From positions 620,001 through 684,000 of the forward strand of contig NZ_LGTQ01000006.1 in NCBI RefSeq assembly GCF_001306455.1: 64,000 nt of DNA, read 5' to 3'. The notes below the pieces were generated by a model, which was given only the letters and a program-made list of their open reading frames with translations, searched no databases and was not told the DNA's origin. A program made the translations under genes and the position numbers. Shown in pieces: positions 1 to 7,980 of this stretch (within the stretch, counting starts at the first letter, position 1; every line of letters starts with the position of its first letter). This DNA is from Jiulongibacter sediminis (GTDB lineage: Bacteria; Bacteroidota; Bacteroidia; Cytophagales; Spirosomataceae).

Positions 1-1035
1 AATGATAGGGATAGGTTGAGCATTTTTATCCAATCCTATTCTGCGAGAAAAGAAAGGCCTGAAAGGAGGGGCTCCAAACTCCGAAAAAATATCGCTGTTC
101 TCCAGAAAGAAGGTTCGCCTTTCAGGGAAAAAAATGGAGAACCGTGTAAGGTTGGTCACTTGCTGGTCTACTTCTACCTGCGAAAAATCAGGATTAACAG
201 TAAGGTCAAGATTTAGTGAGGGGCTGACCGCGATTTTTGCATCCAAGCCAGCATTAGCTTTAAAACTGTTTGGTGCTCCTTCTTCGGGATTAGCACTTGT
301 ACGAGTGGTTACGTAGGGGATAAGCGAAATATTTCCCTTTTGTTGGGTAAGTTCACCCTCAAACTGTAAAGTTCCAAAGTAGCCTAAATCAATCCCTTGA
401 AACTGAACGGGTACGTTTGTCCAGGTAGAAAATTCGTTTTTCTTTCGGTCACTTCTGATAAAGTTTATTCCCCAAGTCGTGTTGCCGGCATTAAATCTTA
501 GGGTTTTGAATGGAATAGCCATTTCAATAATATATCGATCGCCGTACCTTTTTGTCTCTGAGAACCATTTATTATCCCAAGCGAAAGACAGTTCGGAGTC
601 GGTATTAGCATATTGGTATTCAGATTGCACATTGTTCGGTGTGCAGGCAAAGCCAAAACCATTTGTTTTTTTGTTTACGGGATCTAGGACTACGGCTACC
701 CCGTCCTGCTCAGTAAGACTTTGGTCTCGTTTTAATGAAGGAGCTATATAATTGTTTGTGCTGTCAAAAGCCTCTATGAAAAAGTAGAGGAATTTATCGT
801 CATAAGCCGCTTTAACAGTTGTTTTTGTTGCAGTCTTTTTGTCCGAAGTTGGGAATTTTTGCCAAAAGTCGCCTATGGCCGTGGCTCTTTGCCAAACCGC
901 TTCGGTATCCTCTGCGTCGAGAGTCATTTCTTCTTCCGCCTTGTATGCTTTCAGAAAGTAATCTGAGGGATTATGGCGTATTTGCTGTGCCTTAGCTCCA
1001 AGGCACAGAAAGGTTAATACAAATAGTTTATTCAA
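1..1035 (-). CDS. DUF5916 outer-membrane protein with N-terminal CBM9-like domain (partial, C-terminus beyond window)
   Basis: Reading the minus strand from 1035 gives 345 codons open to the window edge. The start is TTG (complement CAA at 1033-1035): an in-frame TAA lies four codons upstream and no ATG is available before the secretion signal, which begins MNKLFVLTFLCLGAKAQ. After the signal comes a region like the carbohydrate-binding family 9 fold (YDDKFLYFFIEAFDS, then FGFACTPNN), then LDLTVNPDFSQVEVD and FFPERRTFFLENSDIF, which are hallmarks of DUF5916 proteins. These are thought to be outer-membrane beta-barrels; no reaction is established. A -7 promoter element lies 35 bases upstream of the start. 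The barrel part is outside the window. Confidence 0.85.
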   Translation of the reverse strand, partial: MNKLFVLTFLCLGAKAQQIRHNPSDYFLKAYKAEEEMTLDAEDTEAVWQRATAIGDFWQKFPTSDKKTATKTTVKAAYDDKFLYFFIEAFDSTNNYIAPSLKRDQSLTEQDGVAVVLDPVNKKTNGFGFACTPNNVQSEYQYANTDSELSFAWDNKWFSETKRYGDRYIIEMAIPFKTLRFNAGNTTWGINFIRSDRKKNEFSTWTNVPVQFQGIDLGYFGTLQFEGELTQQKGNISLIPYVTTRTSANPEEGAPNSFKANAGLDAKIAVSPSLNLDLTVNPDFSQVEVDQQVTNLTRFSIFFPERRTFFLENSDIFSEFGAPPFRPFFSRRIGLDKNAQPIPII

Positions 1036-1069
1036 GTTAGTTTGTTAGGGGTATAGTGGAATTTAGGTG

Positions 1070-1077
1070 CAAATCTA
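1070..1077 (-). promoter_or_regulatory. -7 promoter element (TAGATTTG) for the DUF5916 gene
   Basis: The minus strand reads TAGATTTG, a full match to the Bacteroidota -7 consensus TAnnTTTG, 35 bases before the TTG start. No TTG is found at the expected -33 distance, so the assignment rests on the -7 element alone. Confidence 0.45.
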
Positions 1078-1218
1078 AGAAAATTGCAGCAGAATGAATT
1101 GCATATTTTTAATAGCGAGCAATTTTCGATGTGTTTAAAGTTCTTCTGCAAACGTTTGTTTTGAGTGACTTACAGGCTTTAGAGGCATTTTATCGATAAT
1201 ACTTTTCAAAGAAGGCAT

Positions 1219-1252
1219 AAAAAAAGCCGGAGCAGGTTTACTGTCTCCGGCT
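1219..1252 (-). terminator. Intrinsic terminator after yebC
   Basis: GCCGGAG at 1226-1232 pairs with CTCCGGC at 1245-1251 around a 12-base loop. The A-run at 1219-1225 becomes a T-run on the minus strand, so the structure terminates the gene that ends at 1274. Confidence 0.85.
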
Positions 1253-1273
1253 TAAGAATTTTATCGAACGGTA

Positions 1274-1999
1274 TTAATCTGCAAGTACCATGTTGTGATA
1301 AACATTCTGCACATCGTCGTCTTCTTCGAGCTTTTCGATCAATTTATCAACATCAGCCGATTCTTCTTCTGAGAGCGTTTTTGTGTCCAATGGAATTCGC
1401 TCAAAACCTGAGCTGTCAATCTCAAAACCATTTTCTTCCAGGTATTTTTGAATATCACCAAAACTCTTGAATTCACCGTAGATATTGATGAGGTCAGTTT
1501 CATCATCTACGAATATATCATCAACCCCGAAGTCAATTAACTCCAACTCCAGATCTTCAAGATCCAGCCCTTCTTTGTTTTGTACCTTAAAGACGCACTT
1601 TCTCTCAAAAATAAAATCCAGCATTCCATTCGTTCCTAAACTTCCGCCGGTTTTAGAAAAATAGCTTCGTACATTGGCTACCGTTCGGTTATTATTATCA
1701 GTTGTACATTCAACTAAAACAGCTACACCATGAAGGCCGTAACCTTCGAGTACAATCTCTTTATAATCCTCCTGGTCTTTAGAAGATGCTCTTTTGATAG
1801 CACTTTCCACATTTGCCTTAGGCATATTTGCAGCCTTTGCGTTTTGAATTACCGCACGTAATTTGGAGTTCGCAGCAGGGTCAGGCCCACCTTCCTTAAC
1901 GGCCATGACGATATCTTTGCCGATTCTGGTAAAGGTTTTAGCCATGGTGCTCCACCGTTTCATTTTTCGTGCTTTTCGGAATTCAAATGCTCTTCCCAT
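1274..1999 (-). CDS. yebC: YebC/PmpR-TACO1 family protein
   Basis: 241 codons, normal length for the family. The N-terminus MGRAFEFRKARKMKRW and the following AKTFTRIGKDIVMAVKEGG, NSKLRAVIQNAKAANMPK and VESAIKRAS are the family signature. The central part (GYGLHGVAVLVECTTDNNNR) and the acidic C-terminal domain are also present. Relatives are cytoplasmic. They were long called transcriptional regulators, and recent work links them to relief of ribosome stalling or to mitochondrial COX1 translation (TACO1). The first Met is supported by the conserved MGR start and by a TAATTTTG promoter element 33 bases upstream. A terminator follows, so the gene is monocistronic. It diverges from the LanB gene and is probably unrelated to it. 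Confidence 0.95.
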   Translation of the reverse strand: MGRAFEFRKARKMKRWSTMAKTFTRIGKDIVMAVKEGGPDPAANSKLRAVIQNAKAANMPKANVESAIKRASSKDQEDYKEIVLEGYGLHGVAVLVECTTDNNNRTVANVRSYFSKTGGSLGTNGMLDFIFERKCVFKVQNKEGLDLEDLELELIDFGVDDIFVDDETDLINIYGEFKSFGDIQKYLEENGFEIDSSGFERIPLDTKTLSEEESADVDKLIEKLEEDDDVQNVYHNMVLAD

Positions 2000-2031
2000 A
2001 GTATTTTTTAAGATTTGGGTTCAAAATTAAT

Positions 2032-2039
2032 TCTTTTGT
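2032..2039 (-). promoter_or_regulatory. -7 promoter element (TAATTTTG) for yebC
   Basis: The minus strand reads TAATTTTG, a full match to TAnnTTTG, 33 bases before the yebC ATG. The -33 TTG is not at the ideal spacing. Confidence 0.45.
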
Positions 2040-2144
2040 AAAAAATGAATCGCAAGAGAAAAGGTTTTTCTTCAAGGTTTTTGATGAAGATTTATTGGTA
2101 TTAACCAGCGAGAATTTGCATTTTTGTTAGGTACCCCAACCCTA

Positions 2145-5126
2145 ATGAATCTGACCCGTTTTTATCCCTCACTTATTCTGAGGACACCGACTTTGCCCGA
2201 AATCCAGAGATTAGAAGAAAAGGATGTCCTTGAAAAGCTGAAAGAACCCGAATTTTTGGAGGCAGTATATATTGCTTCCCCTAACCTCTATTACTCAATA
2301 ACCAATCTCGATGCTCTTTCTGGAAAAGATTACCGAAATACTTTATTTTCGGCAGCTAAATATATTTTGCGGGCAAGCGGACGTTGCACTCCTTTCGGAT
2401 TATTTTCTGGAGTTGGGCTTTGCGATTGGGGAGAAACAACCAATCTAAAAGTTAAGCCCAAAACCAGTAGGGCAACTAGGTTCGATATGAGCTTTCTTTG
2501 TTCGGTTCAGAAAAGACTGGAGGAGGATATTTCGGTAAAAAAAAACCTGAAGTACTTTCCGAATAGCAGTATTTACAGGTTAGGGGGGCAGTTGAGGTAT
2601 GTGGAGTACTCACAAAGTTCAGGTAAAAGGAGTTACCAAGTTTCAGCTATTGAAGAGAATGAGCTAATTGACGAGGTCTTTAGGAAGATTGGCGAAGGCC
2701 TTACATTTGATCAGGCCGTTTTGGTCATTAGGAATTGTGGTTTTGAAAAAGACGAGTCAGAGGAGTTTATAGAAGTATTGATTGGAAATCAAATCCTGGT
2801 CAGCGAATTGGAGCCTTCTGCTACGGGGAATGGGTATTTTGAAAAATTACTTGAATCAGCTTCAGGCACCTCCTATTTCGATCCGCTTCAAAAGTTACAA
2901 GAACTTCTTAGTCAGCTGGATCAAAGAAAGGTCAATGCAGAGCAGAATTTCAAAGAAATTTACGATCAGATTGAAGATCTGGGTTTTCCGTATTCACACA
3001 AAGCTCTCTTTCAGGTAACTTCGTTTCAAGATATAAGAGGGACGGTCAACAAGAGTTATGAAGATGAGTTATTAGAAGTTGTTGACCTTTTAGGGAGATG
3101 TTCATTCCTAAAGACTTCAAACTCACTGGGCAAGTTTGCAGAGGAATTTTATCGCAGATATGAGGAGCAGGAAATACCTCTTTTGGAGGTTTTAGATGAC
3201 GAAATCGGGATCGGATTTGGCAATAATTCTGACTTTGTGGCTCCCTTATTGGAGGGCGTCATTTCTGATAAAGGCTCGTTCAAACCTGATCTCAAAATTG
3301 TTGCTTCTGAATACAAAATGTTTCAAAATCTCTTACGAAACGAGGAGTATGAGATTCCATTGATTGAATTTATTGATTGTGTAGAAAATGAGGTTAGTTT
3401 GGCACCAACTTACTCTTTAATCTTCAGGTTGATTGAGAAAAACAAGTTGCTTTTTGAAATGGCTGGAGGAAGTAGTGCTTTGAATCTTTCTGCCAGATTT
3501 GCTGAGGCTAACGAAGAGCTAAGACAGAAGCTAATCAAAATCGCTGAGGATGAGCAGGAAAGTTCAGAATCAGTTTTAGCCGAAATTGTTCATTTCCCTC
3601 AGGAAGAAGTAGGAAATATTATTTATCGCCCTGCCTTCCGGAAATATGAAATTCCATTTTTAGCACATTCTGATGCGACCAAAGGTAGTCAAATTGCAGC
3701 CCGGGATTTAATGGTCTCAGTGAAAGGAGACAATATTATCCTGCGTGACAAAGTTAGTGGCAGGTCGGTAGTTCCAAGGCTTTCAAATGCTCATAATTTT
3801 GCTTTTCAGAGTCTTCCTTTGTACCAGTTTCTGGGAGAGCTCCAAACTCAGGGATTTCAGAACGGCCTACAATTTGGTTGGCCATCTTGGGCAGAGGAAT
3901 TTCCCTTTCTACCACGGGTTTCACACAAAAATGTTATCGTCAAAAGAGCGGAATGGAATCTAAATGAAGACGATATTTTGGGCATTCAAAAAATAACCTC
4001 AATTGAAAAGTTTGAAGCCTGGAGGTTAAAAAGGAATATTCCAGATAAGGTAATTATCGTGGAAGGAGACAATGAGTTGGTGATATTCTTTCATTCTGAT
4101 TTTGTGCTGGATTTATTCCGAAATGAAATTAAAAACAAAAAGAAAGTTAAGCTTTTGGAATATCTCGGTCATTCGGGTCACATAACTGACTTTGATTCAA
4201 AAAAAATCTTTGCGAACCAAATGGTTGGGTGGGTGAATTCAGGGGGGCAGATCAATGAATCGAAGGTGCCTGAGAAGCCCTCTGGTGAAACTGTTAAGCG
4301 TATTTGGGATCCAGGTTCGGAATGGCTTTATTTTAAACTCTACTGTTCCGAAAAAACTGCTGATAAGATTCTTATAAATACAATCTACCCTCTTGTTCGG
4401 GACTTAAAGTCCAAAGAGCTGGTTAATATCTGGCATTTTGTAAGGTTTAATGATCCTGATTCTCATTTACGTATTCGGTTTCTTATCAAAAGCAGGGAGG
4501 ACTTCTCTGCTGTTATGGGAGTGGTGCAAGAAAGTCTGAAGGGCTTTTTGAATGACAGATTCATTCAAAAAGTTCAGCTAGAATCTTATCACAGGGAATT
4601 GGAAAGGTATGGTGCAAAGAATATAGAGATTGCCGAAGCAATTCATGACCTAGATTCAGGTTTTATATCTTACCTTTTGAGTCAGTTTGAAGGCGATGAG
4701 CGAGAAGAATTCAGATGGAAAGCTGCTATAAAAATGGTGGACCTATATCTATCGGCTTTCAATTACACATCTCAGCAGCAGAAGTATGAACTTGCAGAAA
4801 GAAATCGTAGAGCCTTGTTGAATGAGTTCAGGGTGTCTAAATCAGAAAAGAGGCAACTAGATCAGAAATTTAGGTTAAAAAGACAGTTGATAGAAGATAT
4901 ACTGACATCAGGGGAAAATGAAATTTACGATGATTTCTCCAGACGATTAGGATCTTTGTTAGAAGGCTTGGAAGAAGCAACCGATTTAATAAAAGATAAC
5001 CTCGTTTCAACGTTTATTCATATGAGTATCAACCGATTTATATTAACCGAGCCTCGTAGGCATGAAATGATCATTTATGACATGATCTCACGTTTTTATC
5101 GATCGGCCATAGCCAAAATGAAGTGA
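2145..5126 (+). CDS. lanB: Full-length class I lantibiotic dehydratase (LanB-like)
   Basis: 993 codons from the ATG at 2145; an in-frame TTG at 2124 would add seven residues but is a poorer start. The length matches complete LanB enzymes, which activate Ser/Thr of a precursor peptide with glutamate from Glu-tRNA and then eliminate glutamate to leave dehydroamino acids. The N-terminal domain holds RCTPFGLFSG; the R and T (about 80 and 82) match the glutamylation residues Arg87 and Thr89 of NisB. The C-terminal thiopeptide-type domain (about 730-985) holds DSHLRIRF, YHRELERYG and FIHMSINRF, matching the elimination residues of NisB (Arg784, Arg786, Glu823, Arg826, His961). Both half-reactions therefore look intact. 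No LanC or transporter is adjacent; the gene is followed by convergent LytTR genes, and a possible precursor lies at 7075. The family is firm; the substrate is inferred. Confidence 0.93.
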   Translation: MNLTRFYPSLILRTPTLPEIQRLEEKDVLEKLKEPEFLEAVYIASPNLYYSITNLDALSGKDYRNTLFSAAKYILRASGRCTPFGLFSGVGLCDWGETTNLKVKPKTSRATRFDMSFLCSVQKRLEEDISVKKNLKYFPNSSIYRLGGQLRYVEYSQSSGKRSYQVSAIEENELIDEVFRKIGEGLTFDQAVLVIRNCGFEKDESEEFIEVLIGNQILVSELEPSATGNGYFEKLLESASGTSYFDPLQKLQELLSQLDQRKVNAEQNFKEIYDQIEDLGFPYSHKALFQVTSFQDIRGTVNKSYEDELLEVVDLLGRCSFLKTSNSLGKFAEEFYRRYEEQEIPLLEVLDDEIGIGFGNNSDFVAPLLEGVISDKGSFKPDLKIVASEYKMFQNLLRNEEYEIPLIEFIDCVENEVSLAPTYSLIFRLIEKNKLLFEMAGGSSALNLSARFAEANEELRQKLIKIAEDEQESSESVLAEIVHFPQEEVGNIIYRPAFRKYEIPFLAHSDATKGSQIAARDLMVSVKGDNIILRDKVSGRSVVPRLSNAHNFAFQSLPLYQFLGELQTQGFQNGLQFGWPSWAEEFPFLPRVSHKNVIVKRAEWNLNEDDILGIQKITSIEKFEAWRLKRNIPDKVIIVEGDNELVIFFHSDFVLDLFRNEIKNKKKVKLLEYLGHSGHITDFDSKKIFANQMVGWVNSGGQINESKVPEKPSGETVKRIWDPGSEWLYFKLYCSEKTADKILINTIYPLVRDLKSKELVNIWHFVRFNDPDSHLRIRFLIKSREDFSAVMGVVQESLKGFLNDRFIQKVQLESYHRELERYGAKNIEIAEAIHDLDSGFISYLLSQFEGDEREEFRWKAAIKMVDLYLSAFNYTSQQQKYELAERNRRALLNEFRVSKSEKRQLDQKFRLKRQLIEDILTSGENEIYDDFSRRLGSLLEGLEEATDLIKDNLVSTFIHMSINRFILTEPRRHEMIIYDMISRFYRSAIAKMK

Positions 5127-5132
5127 AAGTAA

Positions 5133-5843
5133 TTACTGCATAATCTTACTTTCCAGAACTTTAAAGAAACGATCACGATAGGTGACTCCAAGTGGTATAC
5201 GAGCATCAGAATCCGTAAGCATAATTTCACCCCCATCTAAATGGTTGATCTGGTCAAGAGAAACAATGAATGATTTGTGAGCTCTGAAAAAATGATCTTC
5301 TGGTAAACGTTCTTCCAGCTCTTTCATCGTGAGCAAAGTAACTATCCTTTCGCCCTGCAAGGTGTATATAGCGACGTAATTTTTTAAAGATTCTATGTAA
5401 AGAATATTTTCAAACTTAATTCTCACATACTTACCCTTTCTGTCTGTTTTAACCATGATGTAGTCATCAATGGTATTACTTGCCGTTTTATTCGCCTTTC
5501 TACGACTGGTTTTTTGAGTTGCTTCGTAAAAGCGTTCAAATGATATCGGTTTGGTCAGGTAATCCACAACATCATGTTTGAAACCTTCAAGGGCATACTC
5601 AGAATAGGCAGTGGTTAATACCACCATAGATTTCCCTTTTAATAATTCCATAAAAGTTAAACCTGTAATGGTCGGCATATTGATATCAAGGAAAATGAGA
5701 TCAACATCATTATTCTGTGCAAAATCCAATGCTTTTACCGAGTCAGAGAAAGACTCAATAAGGTGAAGCGATGGAAGTTTCTCAATATAACCTTCGATGA
5801 TTTCAATGGCAATTTTTTCATCATCGACAACAATGCAATTCAT
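5133..5843 (-). CDS. LytTR-family response regulator
   Basis: 236 residues. The receiver domain (1-120) is intact: the acidic pair in IVVDDEK, the phospho-acceptor Asp53 in LIFLDINMP, the Thr in VVLTTAYS, and the Lys in YLTKPISF. The C-terminal LytTR DNA-binding domain (about 130-232) has the usual IKFENILYIESLKNYVAIY and FFRAHKSFIVSL. It is 48 bases downstream of its histidine kinase on the same strand, so the two form a cytoplasmic regulator/sensor pair. Only six bases separate its stop from the end of the convergent LanB gene. The pair is a plausible regulator of the LanB/peptide locus, by position only. Confidence 0.93.
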   Translation of the reverse strand: MNCIVVDDEKIAIEIIEGYIEKLPSLHLIESFSDSVKALDFAQNNDVDLIFLDINMPTITGLTFMELLKGKSMVVLTTAYSEYALEGFKHDVVDYLTKPISFERFYEATQKTSRRKANKTASNTIDDYIMVKTDRKGKYVRIKFENILYIESLKNYVAIYTLQGERIVTLLTMKELEERLPEDHFFRAHKSFIVSLDQINHLDGGEIMLTDSDARIPLGVTYRDRFFKVLESKIMQ

Positions 5844-5891
5844 GTTGGGGAGTTTTGATGTACGAAATACAATTAAAGGTATACATATTTT

Positions 5892-6980
5892 TTATTTCTG
5901 CCATACTACGGAGAGATTTACCTCATAAATATCTTCCGTGTCATTCACAGCTAAATCAAAGCTTTTCTCATAGAGCATAGAAAGTCTTCTTTTTATGTTG
6001 GCAACACCAACTGCTGTTGTTTCGCGGTCGGCAAAATCTTTTCTTTTCAGATTCCTACATTTGAAAAGCATATCTTCTTGAGTTACCTTTAAGGAGATGT
6101 CTATTGGGTTTGCCGGATCATCAATAACTCCATATTTAAAAGCATTCTCCACGATTGACATTAACACCAATGGTGGCAAAGCAAAGAAAGGGAAAAGGCC
6201 CTCTTTAACAAATTGGACACAAACTCTGTCCTGAAACCGGATTTTCTGAAGCTCTATGTATTCGTCTATCGCATCCACCTCTTTTTTGAGATTTGATTTC
6301 TCATTTTTGGTACTCTCTACAGAGTATCTCATGAGATTGGTGAGCTTTAGAATTGCTTTTCCTGCACGTTCACTTTTAGGTGCTACATCACCATATACGA
6401 AGTTCAATGTATTGAAAAGAAAGTGAGGATTAATCTGGGCTTTTAAAAAGTTTAACTCCGTTTTGAATAGTTGTTTTTCTGTTACAATTCTAAGGTTCTG
6501 CTCCTGGGTCCTTTGTAAATAGATCCAATAAGCAAAGGCGTACAGTCCGGAGGTTGAGAACCGCCAAACCTCGAAGATGAAAAATCGAACGAATGTGTTC
6601 TCTAATGAATTATTTAATGAATCTACAGCTCTTTCATACTCAATAATGTAAATCTGCCATAAACAATTCGCCAAAGCAGAAGTCATGATAATAAACACCG
6701 CAAGAGGCAAGCCAATTATTGGTTTTTGGGGGAGAAACTTGACGTATATAGAAACAACCGAATAAAAAGTTAGGATATATAGAAAAGCTGAGCTGAAGTA
6801 AATTGCATAAAATTCAAATCCTGTCCGGTCTTCGAATCCAAGAACAAAGCCAAAATCAATGAGATAAAAAACACACCATCCTAAGAAATGTTTCTTGATT
6901 TCTATTTTATAGGTGGCAATGAAGCTGCGAATCCTTGAAAAAGTAGCTTGCATACCGAATAAGCCTTTATGGATGGCCAA
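5892..6980 (-). CDS. LytS/YehU-type sensor histidine kinase
   Basis: 362 residues. Four hydrophobic segments (about 31-50, 57-80, 88-112, 133-155) make an inner-membrane sensor with almost no extracytoplasmic domain. The His_kinase domain follows with the phospho-acceptor His186 in QINPHFLFNTLNF and the N-box SIVENAFKYG near 282. There is no classical HisKA dimerisation domain, as expected for kinases that pair with LytTR regulators. The first Met (6980) is used; Met10 (6953) is also possible. It probably forms one transcript with the LytTR gene downstream and diverges from the short peptide gene at 7075. The signal it senses is unknown. Confidence 0.92.
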   Translation of the reverse strand: MAIHKGLFGMQATFSRIRSFIATYKIEIKKHFLGWCVFYLIDFGFVLGFEDRTGFEFYAIYFSSAFLYILTFYSVVSIYVKFLPQKPIIGLPLAVFIIMTSALANCLWQIYIIEYERAVDSLNNSLENTFVRFFIFEVWRFSTSGLYAFAYWIYLQRTQEQNLRIVTEKQLFKTELNFLKAQINPHFLFNTLNFVYGDVAPKSERAGKAILKLTNLMRYSVESTKNEKSNLKKEVDAIDEYIELQKIRFQDRVCVQFVKEGLFPFFALPPLVLMSIVENAFKYGVIDDPANPIDISLKVTQEDMLFKCRNLKRKDFADRETTAVGVANIKRRLSMLYEKSFDLAVNDTEDIYEVNLSVVWQK

Positions 6981-7074
6981 TCAGTTAATTGGTGTAAAAA
7001 ATTATTCTATTCGAATCGCGTATGTGACCTTTGGCATAGTTAAAGTTTACTACAAAAAATAATTAATAATAGCT

Positions 7075-7191
7075 ATGCAAAAGCAAAACCTTTCAATTCG
7101 CAAGACAACAGTAGTTAAAATGTTTAATTCAAACAAGACTGCGGCATCAGGTTGTCATACAATACCTTATTGTCATACAATACCGTATTAA
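7075..7191 (+). CDS. Putative class I lanthipeptide (RiPP) precursor with doubled CHTIPY core
   Basis: 38 codons from ATG to TAA. The N-terminal part begins MQKQNLSIRKTTVVKMF, which follows the leader pattern of Bacteroidota class I lanthipeptide precursors (roughly K-x-LSLKK-T-x-AKLN). After SNKTAASG the C-terminus is two exact copies of CHTIPY. Each copy has one Cys and one Thr, as a lanthionine-forming core needs. The two 18-base units differ at one position, a silent third-codon change (CCT/CCG), so they are in frame and consistent with coding. The gene lies 2 kb from LanB, diverges from the LytTR kinase and precedes an atypical LuxR-type regulator by 94 bases. No strong ribosome-binding site is seen, which is usual here. 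The alternative is that the repeat is a tandem operator (TTGT-N3-ACAA twice). Family assignment is by eye. Confidence 0.55.
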   Translation: MQKQNLSIRKTTVVKMFNSNKTAASGCHTIPYCHTIPY

Positions 7192-7285
7192 TATTTTTTT
7201 ATGAATTTTTAGTCAAAAACATTTCGGTTTTTGGCACGTTTTTGAAGGTTTAATATCCAAAGCGAACAATTAAACCTTTAAAAGT

Positions 7286-7933
7286 ATGAAAATCACAATA
7301 GCTCATAAGAGCACTTTTTTCTGTCAGCTTCTCAGAGAGTCTTTACAAAGTAGAAATTATGAAGTTGATTCATATGCTACTTCAGGAGAGTCGGCAAGAA
7401 AGCAGATAGAAACATCGAAGCCAGACATTGCCATTATAGCTTTTCCCTTACCGGGAATGAATGGCATTGAATTGGTAAAAAAAATAAAGGAATCTGGAAG
7501 TGCGAGCAAGATATTGTTCATGTCTCAGGATTCTATGGAAGCAAAAGAAGTTGTTAACAGTCTTTCTGTTGAAGGTCATGTTATGTCAACCGACAGTATG
7601 AGTCAATTCTTCTTTGCTCTTCATGAAATTACTGCAGGCAGAGCGTATGTTTCACCTAATGTGGAGAAGTTGCTGATGGATTCTGGTTCCATGAAAATTA
7701 GTTCAATGGTAGATGACTCACTTTTAGGTCTTCTTACTCCAAGAGAACTGGAGATAATGAAGGCTTTGTCAGAGTCATGCACCACCCCTGAGATTGCTCA
7801 GAGATTTACAATCAGTAAAGCAACAGTAAACAATCACAGGGCTAATATTATGAACAAGCTGAAATTAAAGGGAAGGAATCAGCTACTTGGTGTGGCGATA
7901 TCTTTAAAGCCCTATTATTCTATATCGGCATAG
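7286..7933 (+). CDS. NarL/LuxR-type regulator with degenerate receiver domain
   Basis: 215 residues. The C-terminus (about 148-208) is a standard LuxR/GerE helix-turn-helix (LTPRELEIMKAL, TPEIAQRFTISKATVNNHR). The N-terminal 120 residues align with a NarL receiver domain (KPDIAIIAFPLPGMNGIELV), but the phospho-acceptor Asp is Ala52, the acidic pair near the start is replaced (ITIAHKS), and the conserved Lys is Ser101. It therefore probably cannot be phosphorylated in the usual way and may respond to a ligand or protein partner, or be constitutive. It follows the short CHTIPY peptide gene on the same strand. Upstream is an A/T-rich stretch without a perfect -7 element. Confidence 0.88.
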   Translation: MKITIAHKSTFFCQLLRESLQSRNYEVDSYATSGESARKQIETSKPDIAIIAFPLPGMNGIELVKKIKESGSASKILFMSQDSMEAKEVVNSLSVEGHVMSTDSMSQFFFALHEITAGRAYVSPNVEKLLMDSGSMKISSMVDDSLLGLLTPRELEIMKALSESCTTPEIAQRFTISKATVNNHRANIMNKLKLKGRNQLLGVAISLKPYYSISA

Positions 7934-7950
7934 AAAACTGATATAGACAA

Positions 7951-7966
7951 TACACGAATTCGTGTA
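7951..7966. promoter_or_regulatory. 16-bp perfect palindrome, likely operator
   Basis: TACACGAATTCGTGTA is a perfect inverted repeat. It ends one base before a TATATTTG -7 element (7968-7975), so it covers where a -10 to -30 regulator site would be. The bound protein is unknown; the upstream LuxR-type regulator is an obvious candidate. Confidence 0.5.
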
Positions 7967-7967
7967 A

Positions 7968-7975
7968 TATATTTG
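7968..7975 (+). promoter_or_regulatory. -7 promoter element (TATATTTG) with no annotated gene downstream
   Basis: A full match to TAnnTTTG, 35 bases after the stop of the LuxR-type gene. Transcription would start near 7981. The only structures downstream before the next gene are a small hairpin (TCCCA/TGGGA) and a strong terminator at 8062-8090. Confidence 0.45.
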
Positions 7976-7980
7976 TCCCA

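Noticed and set aside
2046-2096. 16-codon ORF before lanB (MNRKRKGFSSRFLMKIYWY) as a precursor peptide
   Set aside because: It has no leader motif and no Cys, Ser/Thr-rich core.
7227-7250. Sigma-54-like site (TTGGCACG then TTGAA) before the LuxR-type gene
   Set aside because: The distance between the two halves is one base short and the -12 GC is absent; sigma-54 spacing is strict.
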